Made by a program: the position numbers and the translations under genes. DNA of 49,551 nucleotides. It comes from Burkholderia sp. PAMC 26561. Lineage in GTDB: Bacteria; Pseudomonadota; Gammaproteobacteria; Burkholderiales; Burkholderiaceae. Position 1 is the stretch's first letter; every line of letters starts with the position of its first letter. The stretch lies in contig NZ_CP014312.1 of the NCBI RefSeq assembly GCF_001557535.2, positions 1-49,551 on the forward strand, written 5' to 3'. Of this stretch, positions 10,522 to 20,000 are shown piece by piece. A model generated the notes under the pieces. That model saw only the letters and a program-made list of their open reading frames with translations, did not search any database and was not told the DNA's origin.

Positions 10522-11649
10522 TTACTCTTTGTCCTCGCCACGACTGGCGACGACAGACAGATCGGGGCGTCGTGCTTCAGATGACACGCGTGCGTGACGG
10601 GATGAGGTTAGGGATGTGAGCGCTAGGCCAAAGACGAGCTGGTTCAGTTCTTCGACGTGCACGCACAAGGCTGTCGCAATATCTGCTTTGGTGATTCCTT
10701 CGTCACGAAGCGTGGCAAACACCTTCGCTAGCACTTGCGATGTCTCGCGCTGGGCTTCGTCCGGTTCCCGCTTGCGATAACCGCGCTGAGCCAACTCAAT
10801 GCACAGCGTCCGGTAGTGCCAATCTGACACGAGACCGATGTCGTGCAGACGGTAGCCCAGCGCGGCGACTGATACCGTCCAGTACTGCTTGTGCCGAATC
10901 AACTGCTCGACGGTGGCCATGTGCGGCGCATTGGCAAGCACGCTAGCGCGGGGCATAAGAAATGCGGAGGCGAACGCATTGGCTTCCCGCTCCGCTTCCT
11001 GGCCTTTCGCGCCGGCATGCCGATGCAACACTAGGTGACCGAGCTCGTGCGCTGCATCAAAGCGGCTGTGTTCGCATGACTTCCGTGTATTCAGAAATAC
11101 GAACGGCGTATCGACGTGCCACATTGAGAAGGCGTCCAATTGCGCCGTATCGATAGACAGCGAAAACACTCGAATGCCCCTCGCCTCGAGCAGGTGAATC
11201 ATGTTCTTAACGGGAAGCTCGCCCATTCCCCACATCTGACGCAAGGTCTGTGCGGCCGCTTCCGGATCCACCCCCTGGCTCAGGTCAGGGAGATCTGCAC
11301 ATGGCAGCTCGAAGCGAGCGTTGATCCATTCGCTGAGCAGTAGTGCAATCGCGCCAGCGCCGAGCGCTGCGTCGCGCTGCCCTGCTGTCATTTTTGACAT
11401 CGAGCGAAAGCTAACGATATCGGGAGAAATATCGTGCAGATCGTCCCCGAAGAAAAACTGCACCGGAAAATGCAGTCTGTCGGCCAACTGATGAAGTCGC
11501 TCCGGGTCAGGACGAAACTCGTCGTTCTCATACGCCGTGATCGACCGGACCTCAACCCCCAACAGCTGCGCGAGCCCGATCTTGGTAAGTCCCCGGCGGC
11601 GTCGCGCCAGCGTTAATCGTTTAGGGTTGAATTCAATGGACGTGCTCAT
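10522..11649 (-). CDS. XRE-family HTH and ImmA/IrrE metallopeptidase
   Basis: A 375-residue protein with an N-terminal Cro/C1-type helix-turn-helix (about residues 10-60, RRRRGLTKIGLAQLLGVEVRS) and an ImmA/IrrE zinc protease domain. The zinc motif HELGH is at residues 201-205 and a third ligand is probably Glu222 in AEREANAFAS. Such proteins cleave or relieve repressors, often upon DNA damage or phage or mobile-element activation. The start at 11649 lies 4 bp after the upstream gene's stop, so the two are coupled. It precedes the interrupted helicase in one operon. Its target is unknown; a repressor of this operon is one possibility. Confidence 0.85.
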   Translation of the reverse strand: MSTSIEFNPKRLTLARRRRGLTKIGLAQLLGVEVRSITAYENDEFRPDPERLHQLADRLHFPVQFFFGDDLHDISPDIVSFRSMSKMTAGQRDAALGAGAIALLLSEWINARFELPCADLPDLSQGVDPEAAAQTLRQMWGMGELPVKNMIHLLEARGIRVFSLSIDTAQLDAFSMWHVDTPFVFLNTRKSCEHSRFDAAHELGHLVLHRHAGAKGQEAEREANAFASAFLMPRASVLANAPHMATVEQLIRHKQYWTVSVAALGYRLHDIGLVSDWHYRTLCIELAQRGYRKREPDEAQRETSQVLAKVFATLRDEGITKADIATALCVHVEELNQLVFGLALTSLTSSRHARVSSEARRPDLSVVASRGEDKE

Positions 11650-11653
11650 GTGC

Positions 11654-12292
11654 TCATGCCTTGCGCCTAACTGCAACATCGATGTCGGGTTGCGTGGGCG
11701 GGACAATGTTGATCAATTCCGGGTCAAGTGGCATCGACGGCAAGAGAATCCGCTCTTGCCAAACGCTGATACGTCCGTCATCGCCTATGTCGAGCGGCAA
11801 CGACAATTCACAACGGATTTCACCCCGGGCGTGATGAACCAATAGAAGCCACGTCGTCATCTGCTGCTCCTGCTTTTCAGACGGCGGCGAAGGCTCCATA
11901 CCCGGCAGGAATAGCTGCCGCCGATTGATCTCAAGCGCGTCGGTCGTGCTCGGCCCCTTGGCCGACTTAGTACAAGGAAATCCGCTTGCCAGGCCCGTTG
12001 CCTCGTCACCTGTAGCCACCGCAATAGCGATGAGACGGTCAGCGCGGACGCTACGCGAATAGTTTCGGTCGTCGCTGCGCGACCAGCCGAGGGTCGCCAA
12101 CTGTTCACGCAGGGCCCGGAGCGTTTCGCCCCATGCGACAAACGGTGCAAAGAGTGGCGGGTGATTGGCTGTGCAATTCGCGCGAGCCAGATAACCCTGC
12201 CGGGCGGCGGTGAGCAAGATTCCCTCGGTGAGCCCAAGGCGCCCAAGGGCCTCGGCCACAGAGAGCGAATCAGAATGGAGCACAGTTTGCAT
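11654..12292 (-). CDS. Unknown protein, first gene of metallopeptidase-helicase operon
   Basis: A 212-residue protein starting ATG at 12292. No domain is recognised. It begins with a helical segment (SLSVAEALGRLGLTEGILLTAARQGYLARANC) that may be a small DNA-binding or adaptor fold, and ends with a strand-rich part (WLLLVHHARGEIRCELSLPL). No membrane segment or signal peptide. It is followed 4 bp later by the XRE-ImmA gene, so it is the leader gene of the operon, and it likely works with the protease or helicase. Confidence 0.7.
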   Translation of the reverse strand: MQTVLHSDSLSVAEALGRLGLTEGILLTAARQGYLARANCTANHPPLFAPFVAWGETLRALREQLATLGWSRSDDRNYSRSVRADRLIAIAVATGDEATGLASGFPCTKSAKGPSTTDALEINRRQLFLPGMEPSPPSEKQEQQMTTWLLLVHHARGEIRCELSLPLDIGDDGRISVWQERILLPSMPLDPELINIVPPTQPDIDVAVRRKA

Positions 12293-12369
12293 GGCTTTTC
12301 CAAGGGCTTGACTTCCTGAAATTCTCCCTCATTTGATGATGAAAAACAAGAACCACATGTAAATAACAA

Positions 12370-12605
12370 AGGCCGGGGCAGCTTTGCCTCCCACGAGGGG
12401 GACCTATGCCCCAGGTCTGGGAGGCGAAGCCGCCTTGCACTGAGGGGCGAACGGCTGTATTATTAACAGCGGTAACGTATGAACGGAACAGCGAAAGCTG
12501 TGCGTTACTCCCGCCCTGTAAGGGGTTGCCACCCAAGTGTGGCGATAGCCAAGAGGTCCGATTAGCAGGTTGAAACGAGGCTCCTTTCAAGGAGCCTTTT
12601 TTCAT
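12370..12605 (+). ncRNA. Candidate structured RNA with terminator
   Basis: This gene-free stretch holds consecutive hairpins on the plus strand. A long imperfect one has arms GCCTCCCA (12386-12393) and TGGGAGGC (12418-12425), extended outward by GCTT/AAGC and GGC/GCC, with an inner stem GACCT/AGGTC. Then come GCTGT/ACAGC (12454-12470), a nested stem GTAACG...CGTTAC enclosing ACAGC-GAAA-GCTGT, a CCCT/AGGG stem, and GCCAC/GTGGC. A clear intrinsic terminator (12587-12604) ends it, with no protein gene on that strand to serve. The family is not recognised. Transcription on the plus strand is inferred from the terminator polarity. Confidence 0.5.
12587..12604 (+). terminator. Rho-independent terminator
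   Basis: GGCTCC, loop TTTCAA, GGAGCC, then six T residues. Polarity is plus strand, opposite to all neighbouring genes, which supports a plus-strand untranslated transcript before it. Confidence 0.75.
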
Positions 12606-12630
12606 TTTTGGGCATTACGCGCGACGCACT

Positions 12631-13173
12631 TCAGCGCGGTGGCACCTTGATCGGCTTGTTGGTCAGCGTGTTGTGCAGGATAACGTGCAGGCGGATGGCC
12701 TTCTTTTTTGGGCGGTTACCTTTGTGCGTCCGGTCCCGTACGTATGCACTCTGGACAAATAGGTTCAGGACGCCGCGCTCGGTTGCGCGCGACGCGGTGA
12801 AGTAAATCTCATATTCCTGCATCGTGCCTAGTTCGTCCACAGCTTCCACGATGAAGAAATTGCCCTTTTCCGTGTGGTAACAGGGACGAGCCGTCAGCCC
12901 GTCGATGATCACCGGCAGCAGCCGCGACAACTCATATCGCCGAGCGCAGAACACGCGGGTTTCCCGGGCGTCGCTATAGAACAATGCCGGGTCCACGACC
13001 TCGCCGGGTTCGCGCGAGCGCGTGAAGCAGTGCAGGCCGAATATCAGCTGCGCAGCATACCGGCGCTCGGGCTGGTCTCCTTTCGCGGGCTGAACGAATT
13101 CGATTCGGCGAGAGTGCAGATGGGAAAGGTCATAGTCGACGCCCGCGTAGGAAAAAGGACGCCACGCAATCAT
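12631..13173 (-). CDS. Unknown protein coupled to a winged-helix gene
   Basis: A 180-residue soluble protein starting with ATG at 13173, overlapping the upstream stop by ATGA. It has a strand-rich middle (YAAQLIFGLHCFTRS, EYEIYFTASRATERGVLNLFVQSAYVRD) and a basic C-terminus (HKGNRPKKKAIRLHVILHNTL). No catalytic motif is recognised. Because it is translationally coupled to a winged-helix protein, it probably acts with it, for example in plasmid replication control or regulation. This is inference from context only. Confidence 0.7.
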   Translation of the reverse strand: MIAWRPFSYAGVDYDLSHLHSRRIEFVQPAKGDQPERRYAAQLIFGLHCFTRSREPGEVVDPALFYSDARETRVFCARRYELSRLLPVIIDGLTARPCYHTEKGNFFIVEAVDELGTMQEYEIYFTASRATERGVLNLFVQSAYVRDRTHKGNRPKKKAIRLHVILHNTLTNKPIKVPPR

Positions 13174-13775
13174 GACAGTGATGCCTCGTTCTTGGCTGCG
13201 GCAGCACGCCTGGCCTTGACAGTGGCGGACTTGGCACCCGAATTGCGCCGCTCACCACTTAGCTCAAGCGCTAGCGGCATCGCTTTTTTGATCAGTCCCT
13301 CGAAGCTGTAGATGTTCGAATCGTTGCGAGCTCCACCCTTCGGACGCACCGTGCGCGTGACAAGTCCTTTCGCTTCGAGCTTCGCTAGGCGCTTGCGCAC
13401 GTTCGACGCATCGATCCCAACGAAGCCCGCGATCGTCTGTTTGGTTGGGAACGGCAGCCCGTCCGCTTTCCACCAGTACTGCAGAAGCACGAGCAGGATG
13501 TTCAGATCCACCGCGTCCATGCCGAGCTCGTCACGTTTGAGAACCAGCGTGCTCGGCAGGAAGATCCAGCCAGCCTCGACGAGATCCGTACCCCATTTGC
13601 GAGTATTCTCAGCGACGAACTGGGTACTCTTTGGTTTGCTGGCCTCGGCCACTGCCACTACTTTTTCGAGCTCGGCCTTGCTCTTAACCGGTTTCTTATA
13701 CGCGGGCTCTGCGACAAGGTTTTTTTTCGCCAGTGCGATCGGTGCGACTTTCTTGGTTTTGGTTTTTGCTTCCAT
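13170..13775 (-). CDS. Winged-helix DNA-binding protein with Lys/Ala-rich N-terminus
   Basis: ATG at 13775 is chosen because AGGAG sits eight bases upstream. The 201-residue product has a basic N-terminal tail (MEAKTKTKKVAPIALAKKN), then a winged helix-turn-helix of MarR/DnaD-like appearance at about residues 85-160 (VDLNILLVLLQYWW, TKQTIAGFVGIDASNVRKRL, LEAKGLVTRT). A short basic tail follows. It may bind DNA at the palindromic leader in front of it. It heads a two-gene operon. Confidence 0.75.
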   Translation of the reverse strand: MEAKTKTKKVAPIALAKKNLVAEPAYKKPVKSKAELEKVVAVAEASKPKSTQFVAENTRKWGTDLVEAGWIFLPSTLVLKRDELGMDAVDLNILLVLLQYWWKADGLPFPTKQTIAGFVGIDASNVRKRLAKLEAKGLVTRTVRPKGGARNDSNIYSFEGLIKKAMPLALELSGERRNSGAKSATVKARRAAAAKNEASLS

Positions 13776-13935
13776 GGCGAAACTCCTGTGATCCAATGGA
13801 AGCAGTATCTGAGAGCTTCTCGCATCGCTGCAATAGCGTGACGGTCGCGCTGGGCGGCATATACGCCCCCCACGCTATTAGGCTATATCGTTTGCTCACA
13901 TAGATATCGCTCCAATTGAGTACGATTTCTTTGCA

Positions 13936-14034
13936 TTCTGCTTCTCTAGGGCAGAGCCGCTCCCCAGGTAGGGGCGAATCCGCTTCCCACTGGAGGGCGT
14001 ATTCGCCTACGATTGGGGGGCGAATACGCCCTCC
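13936..14034. promoter_or_regulatory. Palindrome-rich leader of the winged-helix operon
   Basis: The gene-free stretch 13776-14203 contains a perfect 16-bp inverted repeat: GGAGGGCGTATTCGCC (13992-14007) and its complement (14019-14034) with an 11-bp spacer. A second hairpin GCTCCCC/GGGGC lies near 13959-13977, and a related GGGGCGAATCCGC half-site follows it. The repeated GGCGAAT(A/C)CGC core suggests an operator for a dimeric regulator or an attenuator-like leader. No gene is supported in the rest of this gap. Confidence 0.55.
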
Positions 14035-14203
14035 TAAAAATGCGAGTGTACTCGATGTTTTGAGGTTTTTCCACATCGGAACGCAAGCGCGAACTGCAAT
14101 TGTAGATATTCGGCCTACCTACTCAAGCGCTGGTGTCCTTGCAGCTCACTCATCGCGCGTGATCATCCGCTGACGTGCTTTCCATGCGTTCGAGCAAGCA
14201 ACG

Positions 14204-16087
14204 TTACCCGGGGCGTCGCGTATAGTAGGCCGCCACCTCTTCCAAGATCCGTTTCTTTTCCGCTTGAACATAGATGGACGTCGTCTGCAGCGAGGCGTGA
14301 CCGAGCACCTTTTGCACGACATCGACTGGCACCTCGTCGGCCACCGACTGGGTGCCGAAGGTATGTCGCATCGCGTGCGCGTTGACAGACTTCAAGATCA
14401 CGCGTTCATCCAGACTTAGATCATTCATGGTCTCGACGATGATCGTCAACATGCGTGAGATCAACCGGTTAATGCCGTCGGCCGAATATCCCTGCTCTCC
14501 TTCGGCGCTGCGCTGATGATGTTTTACTTTGGATGCCGGCGTTCTTGGAATGGCGACTGGCGACAGCAATGGTGCGGATGGGTTGAGCAGATCCGTCAGC
14601 GCCATGAAGTCGCGTCCCCGATCCGACCAGTGCGCTTTCAGGGCTTCGAGCGTCGCAATGCTGACCGGCACCGTGCGTTCCTTGTTCCGCTTACCGATCA
14701 CGGTCAGCTCCCACACCGGACGCTCAAGCGTGCCGTAGATCGACACGCGCAGTTTGTCGCGCTGAGCCATGGCTGCCTCTTCCCGGCGCAGGCCCGAGTC
14801 GCCCATCAATAACAGAGCTGCGCGAACGACGCGCCACTGCACGGCAAGCTTAGTATCACCTACGACGCCGGAGCGTTTATTGAGCTCGTTGCGTAGGCGC
14901 CGCCACAGGTCCGCCGGCAACGCACGATGGATTTGCATCGCCGTCTCGCGTTGCAGGATCTTCGGATCGTTGACCGCTTTCCAGGGATTGCCCGCGAGGT
15001 AGCGCACATCGACTAGCCAAGTGAACGCGGCACGCAGCGCGCGCACGGCATACCGCTGAGACTCGGGCGACAGGTTGTCGGAAGCGAACGGCCGCCAGCG
15101 CGGCGAGTTGCGGCTGAACCGCTCACCGACAAACCGCGGGTCCGGACTTTTGAGGAAATCCTTGTACGCCTCGCAGTCATCGACGACCAGCGAACTCAGC
15201 GCCTTGCCCCGCACGACCACCGACCACAACAAGAAGCGCTCGACTTCCTTGGTGTAGGCCCGCAGCGTTTTCGGCTGATCGCGATATTTATTCAGGTATG
15301 CGCGCACGGCTTCAAGGTCGTGGCGCGCCTGGATATAACAGAAGGCAACCGAGCGGTTTTCACCGTCGGCGCCCGACAGCGTGTGCGGCACGGCCATCCG
15401 TTCGAGCGGTGCTAGGGTGAGCCGATCCGCCAACCTTTTCTGAGGTTTTTCCGACTGCTCTGCCCCATCCCCATCAATCAGAACCGGTTCGGCCGGGCAC
15501 ACCTGGACGACTTCATCGGCGACCAGCGGATCGCGCGTGTCCACGTCGGCGTCGACGCGCAGTTGGATGTGCGATTCGTGCCGGCGCAGCCAAGCCACGA
15601 CGACGGCCGCGCGCCCGGCGCCAATGCGCGGCACCGAGCGCCACCAGCTGCCGCCGCGCCGATTGCAGAACGCGATCAATTCGCCAATCGTTGTGATCCC
15701 CTCCCCTTTCAGGCGCGATGCGATGCGCGGGCGAAACCAGCGTCCGATCGCGTGGTTCGCCGCGGGGGAAGCTGCCGCCAGTGCCGCTGCTTCAGTGACC
15801 ATCCGAAACGTCACCGTGGTGAGCTTCGGCTGCCCGTGTTTCTTGATCGACGAGCGCAAGTGTTCCGCAAGCGCGGCCGACCCGTGCTCGATCGCCACCT
15901 TCACCAGGCCATCAAGCATGGTGCGAAGGTGCCGGTCCATGGCCGAGGGCGTGGCCGCGAAGCTATCCTCATCGACGTCGTAGTAAGTACGCGCGATGAT
16001 CGCAGGCGCCACGCGTTGTACATACGCGCGCACCGCCGCGAGATCCTTCGCGGTGTAGCCGTAGGTGAGCGTCAGATTTTCAGCCAC
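14204..16087 (-). CDS. DUF3701-type large tyrosine recombinase (copy A)
   Basis: A 627-residue recombinase starting at GTG 16087, with GAGG six bases upstream and overlapping the preceding gene's stop. The N-terminal 250 residues match the DUF3701 region seen in large Burkholderia/Ralstonia integrases (YTAKDLAAVRAYV; WWRSVPRIGAGRAAVVVAWL). A core-binding domain and a catalytic domain follow. Catalytic residues: Arg in SGLRREEA, Lys in IGKRNKERTVP, His-x-x-Arg in HAMRHTFG, His in LGHASLQ and Tyr in TSIYVQ. It is a paralog of the gene at 22086-24029. It most likely catalyses integration, excision or cassette exchange. Confidence 0.92.
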   Translation of the reverse strand: MAENLTLTYGYTAKDLAAVRAYVQRVAPAIIARTYYDVDEDSFAATPSAMDRHLRTMLDGLVKVAIEHGSAALAEHLRSSIKKHGQPKLTTVTFRMVTEAAALAAASPAANHAIGRWFRPRIASRLKGEGITTIGELIAFCNRRGGSWWRSVPRIGAGRAAVVVAWLRRHESHIQLRVDADVDTRDPLVADEVVQVCPAEPVLIDGDGAEQSEKPQKRLADRLTLAPLERMAVPHTLSGADGENRSVAFCYIQARHDLEAVRAYLNKYRDQPKTLRAYTKEVERFLLWSVVVRGKALSSLVVDDCEAYKDFLKSPDPRFVGERFSRNSPRWRPFASDNLSPESQRYAVRALRAAFTWLVDVRYLAGNPWKAVNDPKILQRETAMQIHRALPADLWRRLRNELNKRSGVVGDTKLAVQWRVVRAALLLMGDSGLRREEAAMAQRDKLRVSIYGTLERPVWELTVIGKRNKERTVPVSIATLEALKAHWSDRGRDFMALTDLLNPSAPLLSPVAIPRTPASKVKHHQRSAEGEQGYSADGINRLISRMLTIIVETMNDLSLDERVILKSVNAHAMRHTFGTQSVADEVPVDVVQKVLGHASLQTTSIYVQAEKKRILEEVAAYYTRRPG

Positions 16088-16625
16088 GATTGCCTCGGGT
16101 CGACTTTGGGCCGCCGGGCGGCCGCGGTCGGAATCCGGACAACACGTCGTTCGCTTCTGCGAGGAGATCGTCACTGAACGCGAAGGCGATCTGGGTGAAT
16201 GCCGTACGGGCCGCACCGAGCATCGTGGCCAGTTGCACATCGGACGCGGACTCACCCCATAAGACGCGCTGAACCAGCGCCACGCCTCCATGCCGCGCGA
16301 CCAGGCGCAGCGCGTAGCCGAGCGATGCGTTGATCAGAATCTCGTTGCCATACGTATCGGCAAGCGCCGTAAGGATCGCCAGCTCGACGCGGTCGGGCCG
16401 TCGAGGAACGCGTGGTCGCTCACCCCGCCGAGCCGCGGCGCTCGTACTCGCATCGTCGGTCAGCTCGCCCATCAGGCGACTCGCCGAATCGAGGGCGTGC
16501 AGACCCGTCCCCTCCCCTGCCCGGAACGCCAAAATTGCGTCGTCCAGCCTCAGGAAGATGCACGCGGTTGCCGGATCGAGGGGTGCGTCCTTATCCGGCG
16601 GGGCTGCGGGCGGTGGTTGGGTCAT
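16080..16625 (-). CDS. Unknown protein coupled to DUF3701 recombinase A
   Basis: A 181-residue protein starting ATG 16625. It opens with a proline-rich segment (MTQPPPAAPPDKDAP) and continues with alanine-rich helices (VELAILTALADTYGNEILINASLGYALRLVARHGG). No recognised domain or membrane segment. Its last eight bases overlap the start of recombinase A, so the two are translationally coupled. A role as recombinase accessory or directionality protein is possible from context. Recombinase B has no equivalent gene. Confidence 0.65.
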   Translation of the reverse strand: MTQPPPAAPPDKDAPLDPATACIFLRLDDAILAFRAGEGTGLHALDSASRLMGELTDDASTSAAARRGERPRVPRRPDRVELAILTALADTYGNEILINASLGYALRLVARHGGVALVQRVLWGESASDVQLATMLGAARTAFTQIAFAFSDDLLAEANDVLSGFRPRPPGGPKSTRGNRG

Positions 16626-16646
16626 GGAAACTCAAGGCTTGCGAAG

Positions 16647-16686
16647 AGGCGCGATGGGAAAATGCCCTATTTTACCCTTCAAATGC
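16647..16686 (-). promoter_or_regulatory. Element shared upstream of both DUF3701 recombinases (copy A)
   Basis: Contains AGGCGCGA, then GGGAAAAT, then TTTTACCC and AAATGC in order, the same series found at 24106-24146. Read on the minus strand, GGGTAAAAT offers a -10 (TAAAAT) with TTATCG 17 bp upstream. The rest of the gap 16687-17074 holds only a small CCAGAAA-TTCG-TTTCTGG hairpin near 16826-16843 and no supported gene. Confidence 0.5.
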
Positions 16687-17074
16687 AATCCCGATAATAC
16701 GAGCAAGCAGGCTTGAAAGGCTTATAGGCGTTTGATTTGAAAGGCTTTTTACAAATTAACCGGCCGACTTTTGGCCGCTTTCCGTGTCCGTAAAACCAGC
16801 GTCATTAGACGTCGCATTGGCTTCCAGAAATTCGTTTCTGGTCGCTTCCGAGCGGCTCGAATACCCGTAGCCGACCCGTGCCGGCCTATTGCCGTTTCCG
16901 TGCGAAGGTCAGCATTGCAATTTAAAGCGGACAAACAACTTCAGCTGGGAGCATGAAAACAGAGGGGTGTTGAAACCGATACTGGGACCGTTTATTGCGC
17001 CGTGACAGGACCGTAGTCACCTTTCCCATTTCCGAAGCGTCCGCTCAGGCCGGCGTCTGAGCTAGGATCATCTG

Positions 17075-20000
17075 ATGAGTAGTGACAAAAGCGTTGCCCG
17101 GGCAGACGATCCGAATGTCTCGCCGCATCCGGCGAGCTCACTTCCATTCCCTGTTGTTGGCCTTGGCGCATCTGCGGGCGGCATCCAAGCGCTTCTGCGA
17201 TTCTTCGAAAGCGCACCCGCTGACATGGACATGGCGTTTGTTGTCGTGCTCCATCTGTCGCCCGAACATGAAAGCAGCGTCGATCAGGTGTTGCAGCGGG
17301 TCACGCGCATGCCTGTGGCTCAGGTGGTGGGATCGACGCAAATTCAGAAAAACCATGTCTACGTCATTTCCCCGTCGAAGAATTTGACGATGAACGACGG
17401 ACACCTCCTTGTAACGGAATCCGACGGTCCGCGGGGAAGGCCGGTGGCCATTGATCTTTTCTTCCGCAGCTTGGCTCAGGTGCATCGCGAGCGCGCGATG
17501 GCAGTCATCCTGTCAGGCTCTGGCAGCGACGGCGCCGTGGGCATCGGTCAGATCAAAGAGTTTGCGGGTATTACCATCGCGCAAAGCCCCGACGATGCGG
17601 AATATCCCGCGATGCCGCAAAGCGCGATCGCCACCCACATGGTCGATTTCGTTCTGCCCGTCGTGGACATTCCGCAGCAATTGATCCGTTTGTGGGGAAA
17701 TGCTCGGGTCATTCAGCTTCCGAACATCGAGCCAGATGAGCGTGTCAAGATTGACGAAGACAATGCGGCAAAGGCGGAGCAGGCATTGCTGGAAGTTCTG
17801 AATGAATTGTTGAAGCGAACCGGACACGATTTCAGCCACTACAAGCGAGCAACGGTGTTGCGTCGAATCGAGCGGCGCATGCAGGTCAACCTCGCGCCCA
17901 CCGTGCCGGCATATCGCGACTTTCTGCTTAAAACGCCCGAAGAGGCGAAGTCGCTACTACGCGATATGTTGATCGGTGTCACCAACTTTTTTCGTGATCG
18001 CGAATCCTTCGAAGCGTTTGAGCGTGAGACCGTGCCGAAGCTATTCGACGACCTGTCGACCGACGATCAGATTCGTGCGTGGGTTGCAGGTTGCTCAACC
18101 GGAGAAGAAGCCTATTCAATCGCTATGCTATTAACCGAGCGTGCGGAAATGCAGGCGCCCGGTCAGTCCATTCAGGTCTTTGCGACCGACATTGACGAGC
18201 GCGCAATTAGGATCGGGCGCGCCGGGCTATACCCCGCCTCCATCGTGACCGACGTTCCGCCTACGCGCCTTCGCCTACATTTTGCGAAGGAACCGCTGCA
18301 ATACCGCGCGAACAAGCGCTTACGCGAGCAAATCTTATTCGCCGAACATAACCTGCTCCGTGATCCGCCGTTTTCTCAGCTCGACCTTGTCTCGTGCCGC
18401 AACCTGCTTATTTATCTCGATCGCACTGTGCAAAGGCAAGTGCTCGAGCGATTCCATTTTGCGCTCCGGCCACGAGGATTCCTTTTTTTAGGGTCGGCCG
18501 AGACCGCAGATGTCGCGGACGACCTCTTTGAATTAGTAGATAAAAAATATCGTATTTACCGCGCTCGTCAATTGACGCGATCTAAGGGGCTCTCTCACCT
18601 GTCCGTCCCACGCGCGATCGGGTCGCCGAACATCGCGGTGGCGCTCCCCAACGTTCAGCGGGCAAAAGCGCTACCGCCGCTTCCCTATACGGATTTACAC
18701 CGTCGGGCCATGCTTCAGTACGGGCCGCCTAGTGTTATCGTCGACAGCACGTCACGCGTCGTGCACGTTTCAGAGCTTGCCGATAGGTATCTGCGCTATG
18801 TCAGTGGCGAGCCGTCACAAGACCTGTTCGACATTGTCCTTCCACAATTGCGCCTGGTGCTCCGTACAGCCGTATTTGAGGCGACCAAGGACGTGGTCGC
18901 CGTTGATGCCAAAGCCGTACCCATGCAGCTAGACGGTCGCGATGTGACAGTCAGTACGTCGGTTCGTCCGTTCAGTGATGATGCGACTGGCAGCAATTTG
19001 GTTTTGATCATTTTCAACGAGATCGCTGACTTGCGTGTTGGGTCCGATGCCGCGGAGAACTTGCGCAGCAATATGGATCGCGACCCCTTGGTTGATTCAC
19101 TGGAGTCGGAGCTGCGCACGACACGCACTCAGTTGCAGGCAAGTCTTGAGCATGCCGACGCCTCCACCGAAGAGCTCAAGGCGTCTAACGAGGAATTGCA
19201 AGCAATCAACGAAGAGTTGCGCTCGACCACCGAGGAGTTGGAAACGAGCAAGGAAGAGCTTCAATCCATCAATGAAGAACTCGTCACGGTGAATAGCGAG
19301 CTGCAAGACAAGATTCACGAAACAGGAAAGGCAAATGACGATCTGCTCAATCTGATTTCGGCGACGGGTATCGCTACAGTGTTTGTCGACCGGGCAATGC
19401 GGATCAGCCGTTTCACGCCGACGGCCACGGCTCTGTTCAATCTAATCCCCTCTGACCTTGGCCGCTCGTTGCTTGATATCACGCATCGATTGGATTATCC
19501 GAACCTTGAACATGATGCGGCTGACGCCTTTGCATCGCTCTCGATCATTGAAAAAGAGATCAGCGGTCCGGATGACAAGTGGTACCTCTCCCGGTTCATT
19601 CCGTACCGGACGTCGGAGGACCGAATCGATGGTGCGGTGCTCACGCTCGTTGACATCACGGCGAGGCGCCACGCGGAGGCGGAAGTCAAAACGAGTGAGA
19701 AACGCCTGCAGCTCGCCGCGCAGAGCACCGATGACTACGCGATTATCGTTCAGGATCAGGATGGGCTGATCATCACCTGGAACCGTGGAGCGACGCGCAT
19801 ATTCGGGTATTCCGAGGCGGAGATCACGGGCAAGCCGGTCGAGCTGATTTATCTGCCCACCGATCGCGAAAGCCACGTTGCCAGCTCAGAGCGCCAGATT
19901 GCGACGGACAAGGGAAGATCCCAGGACGAGCGCTGGTACGTGCGAAAGGATGGTTCAAAGCTCTATTGCAGCGGCGTGACGACAAGGCTGAAGGGTGAAG

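Noticed and set aside
12370..12605. Retron msr-msd or group II intron
   Set aside because: No reverse transcriptase gene anywhere in the window and no recognisable domain V.
15563..16177. 204-codon plus-strand frame opposite recombinase A
   Set aside because: It is the antisense of a well-supported recombinase in GC-rich DNA; composition is Arg/Pro-rich without motifs.
19442..19876. 144-codon minus-strand frame inside the hybrid kinase
   Set aside because: Lies opposite continuous PAS-domain coding; no ribosome binding site or family.
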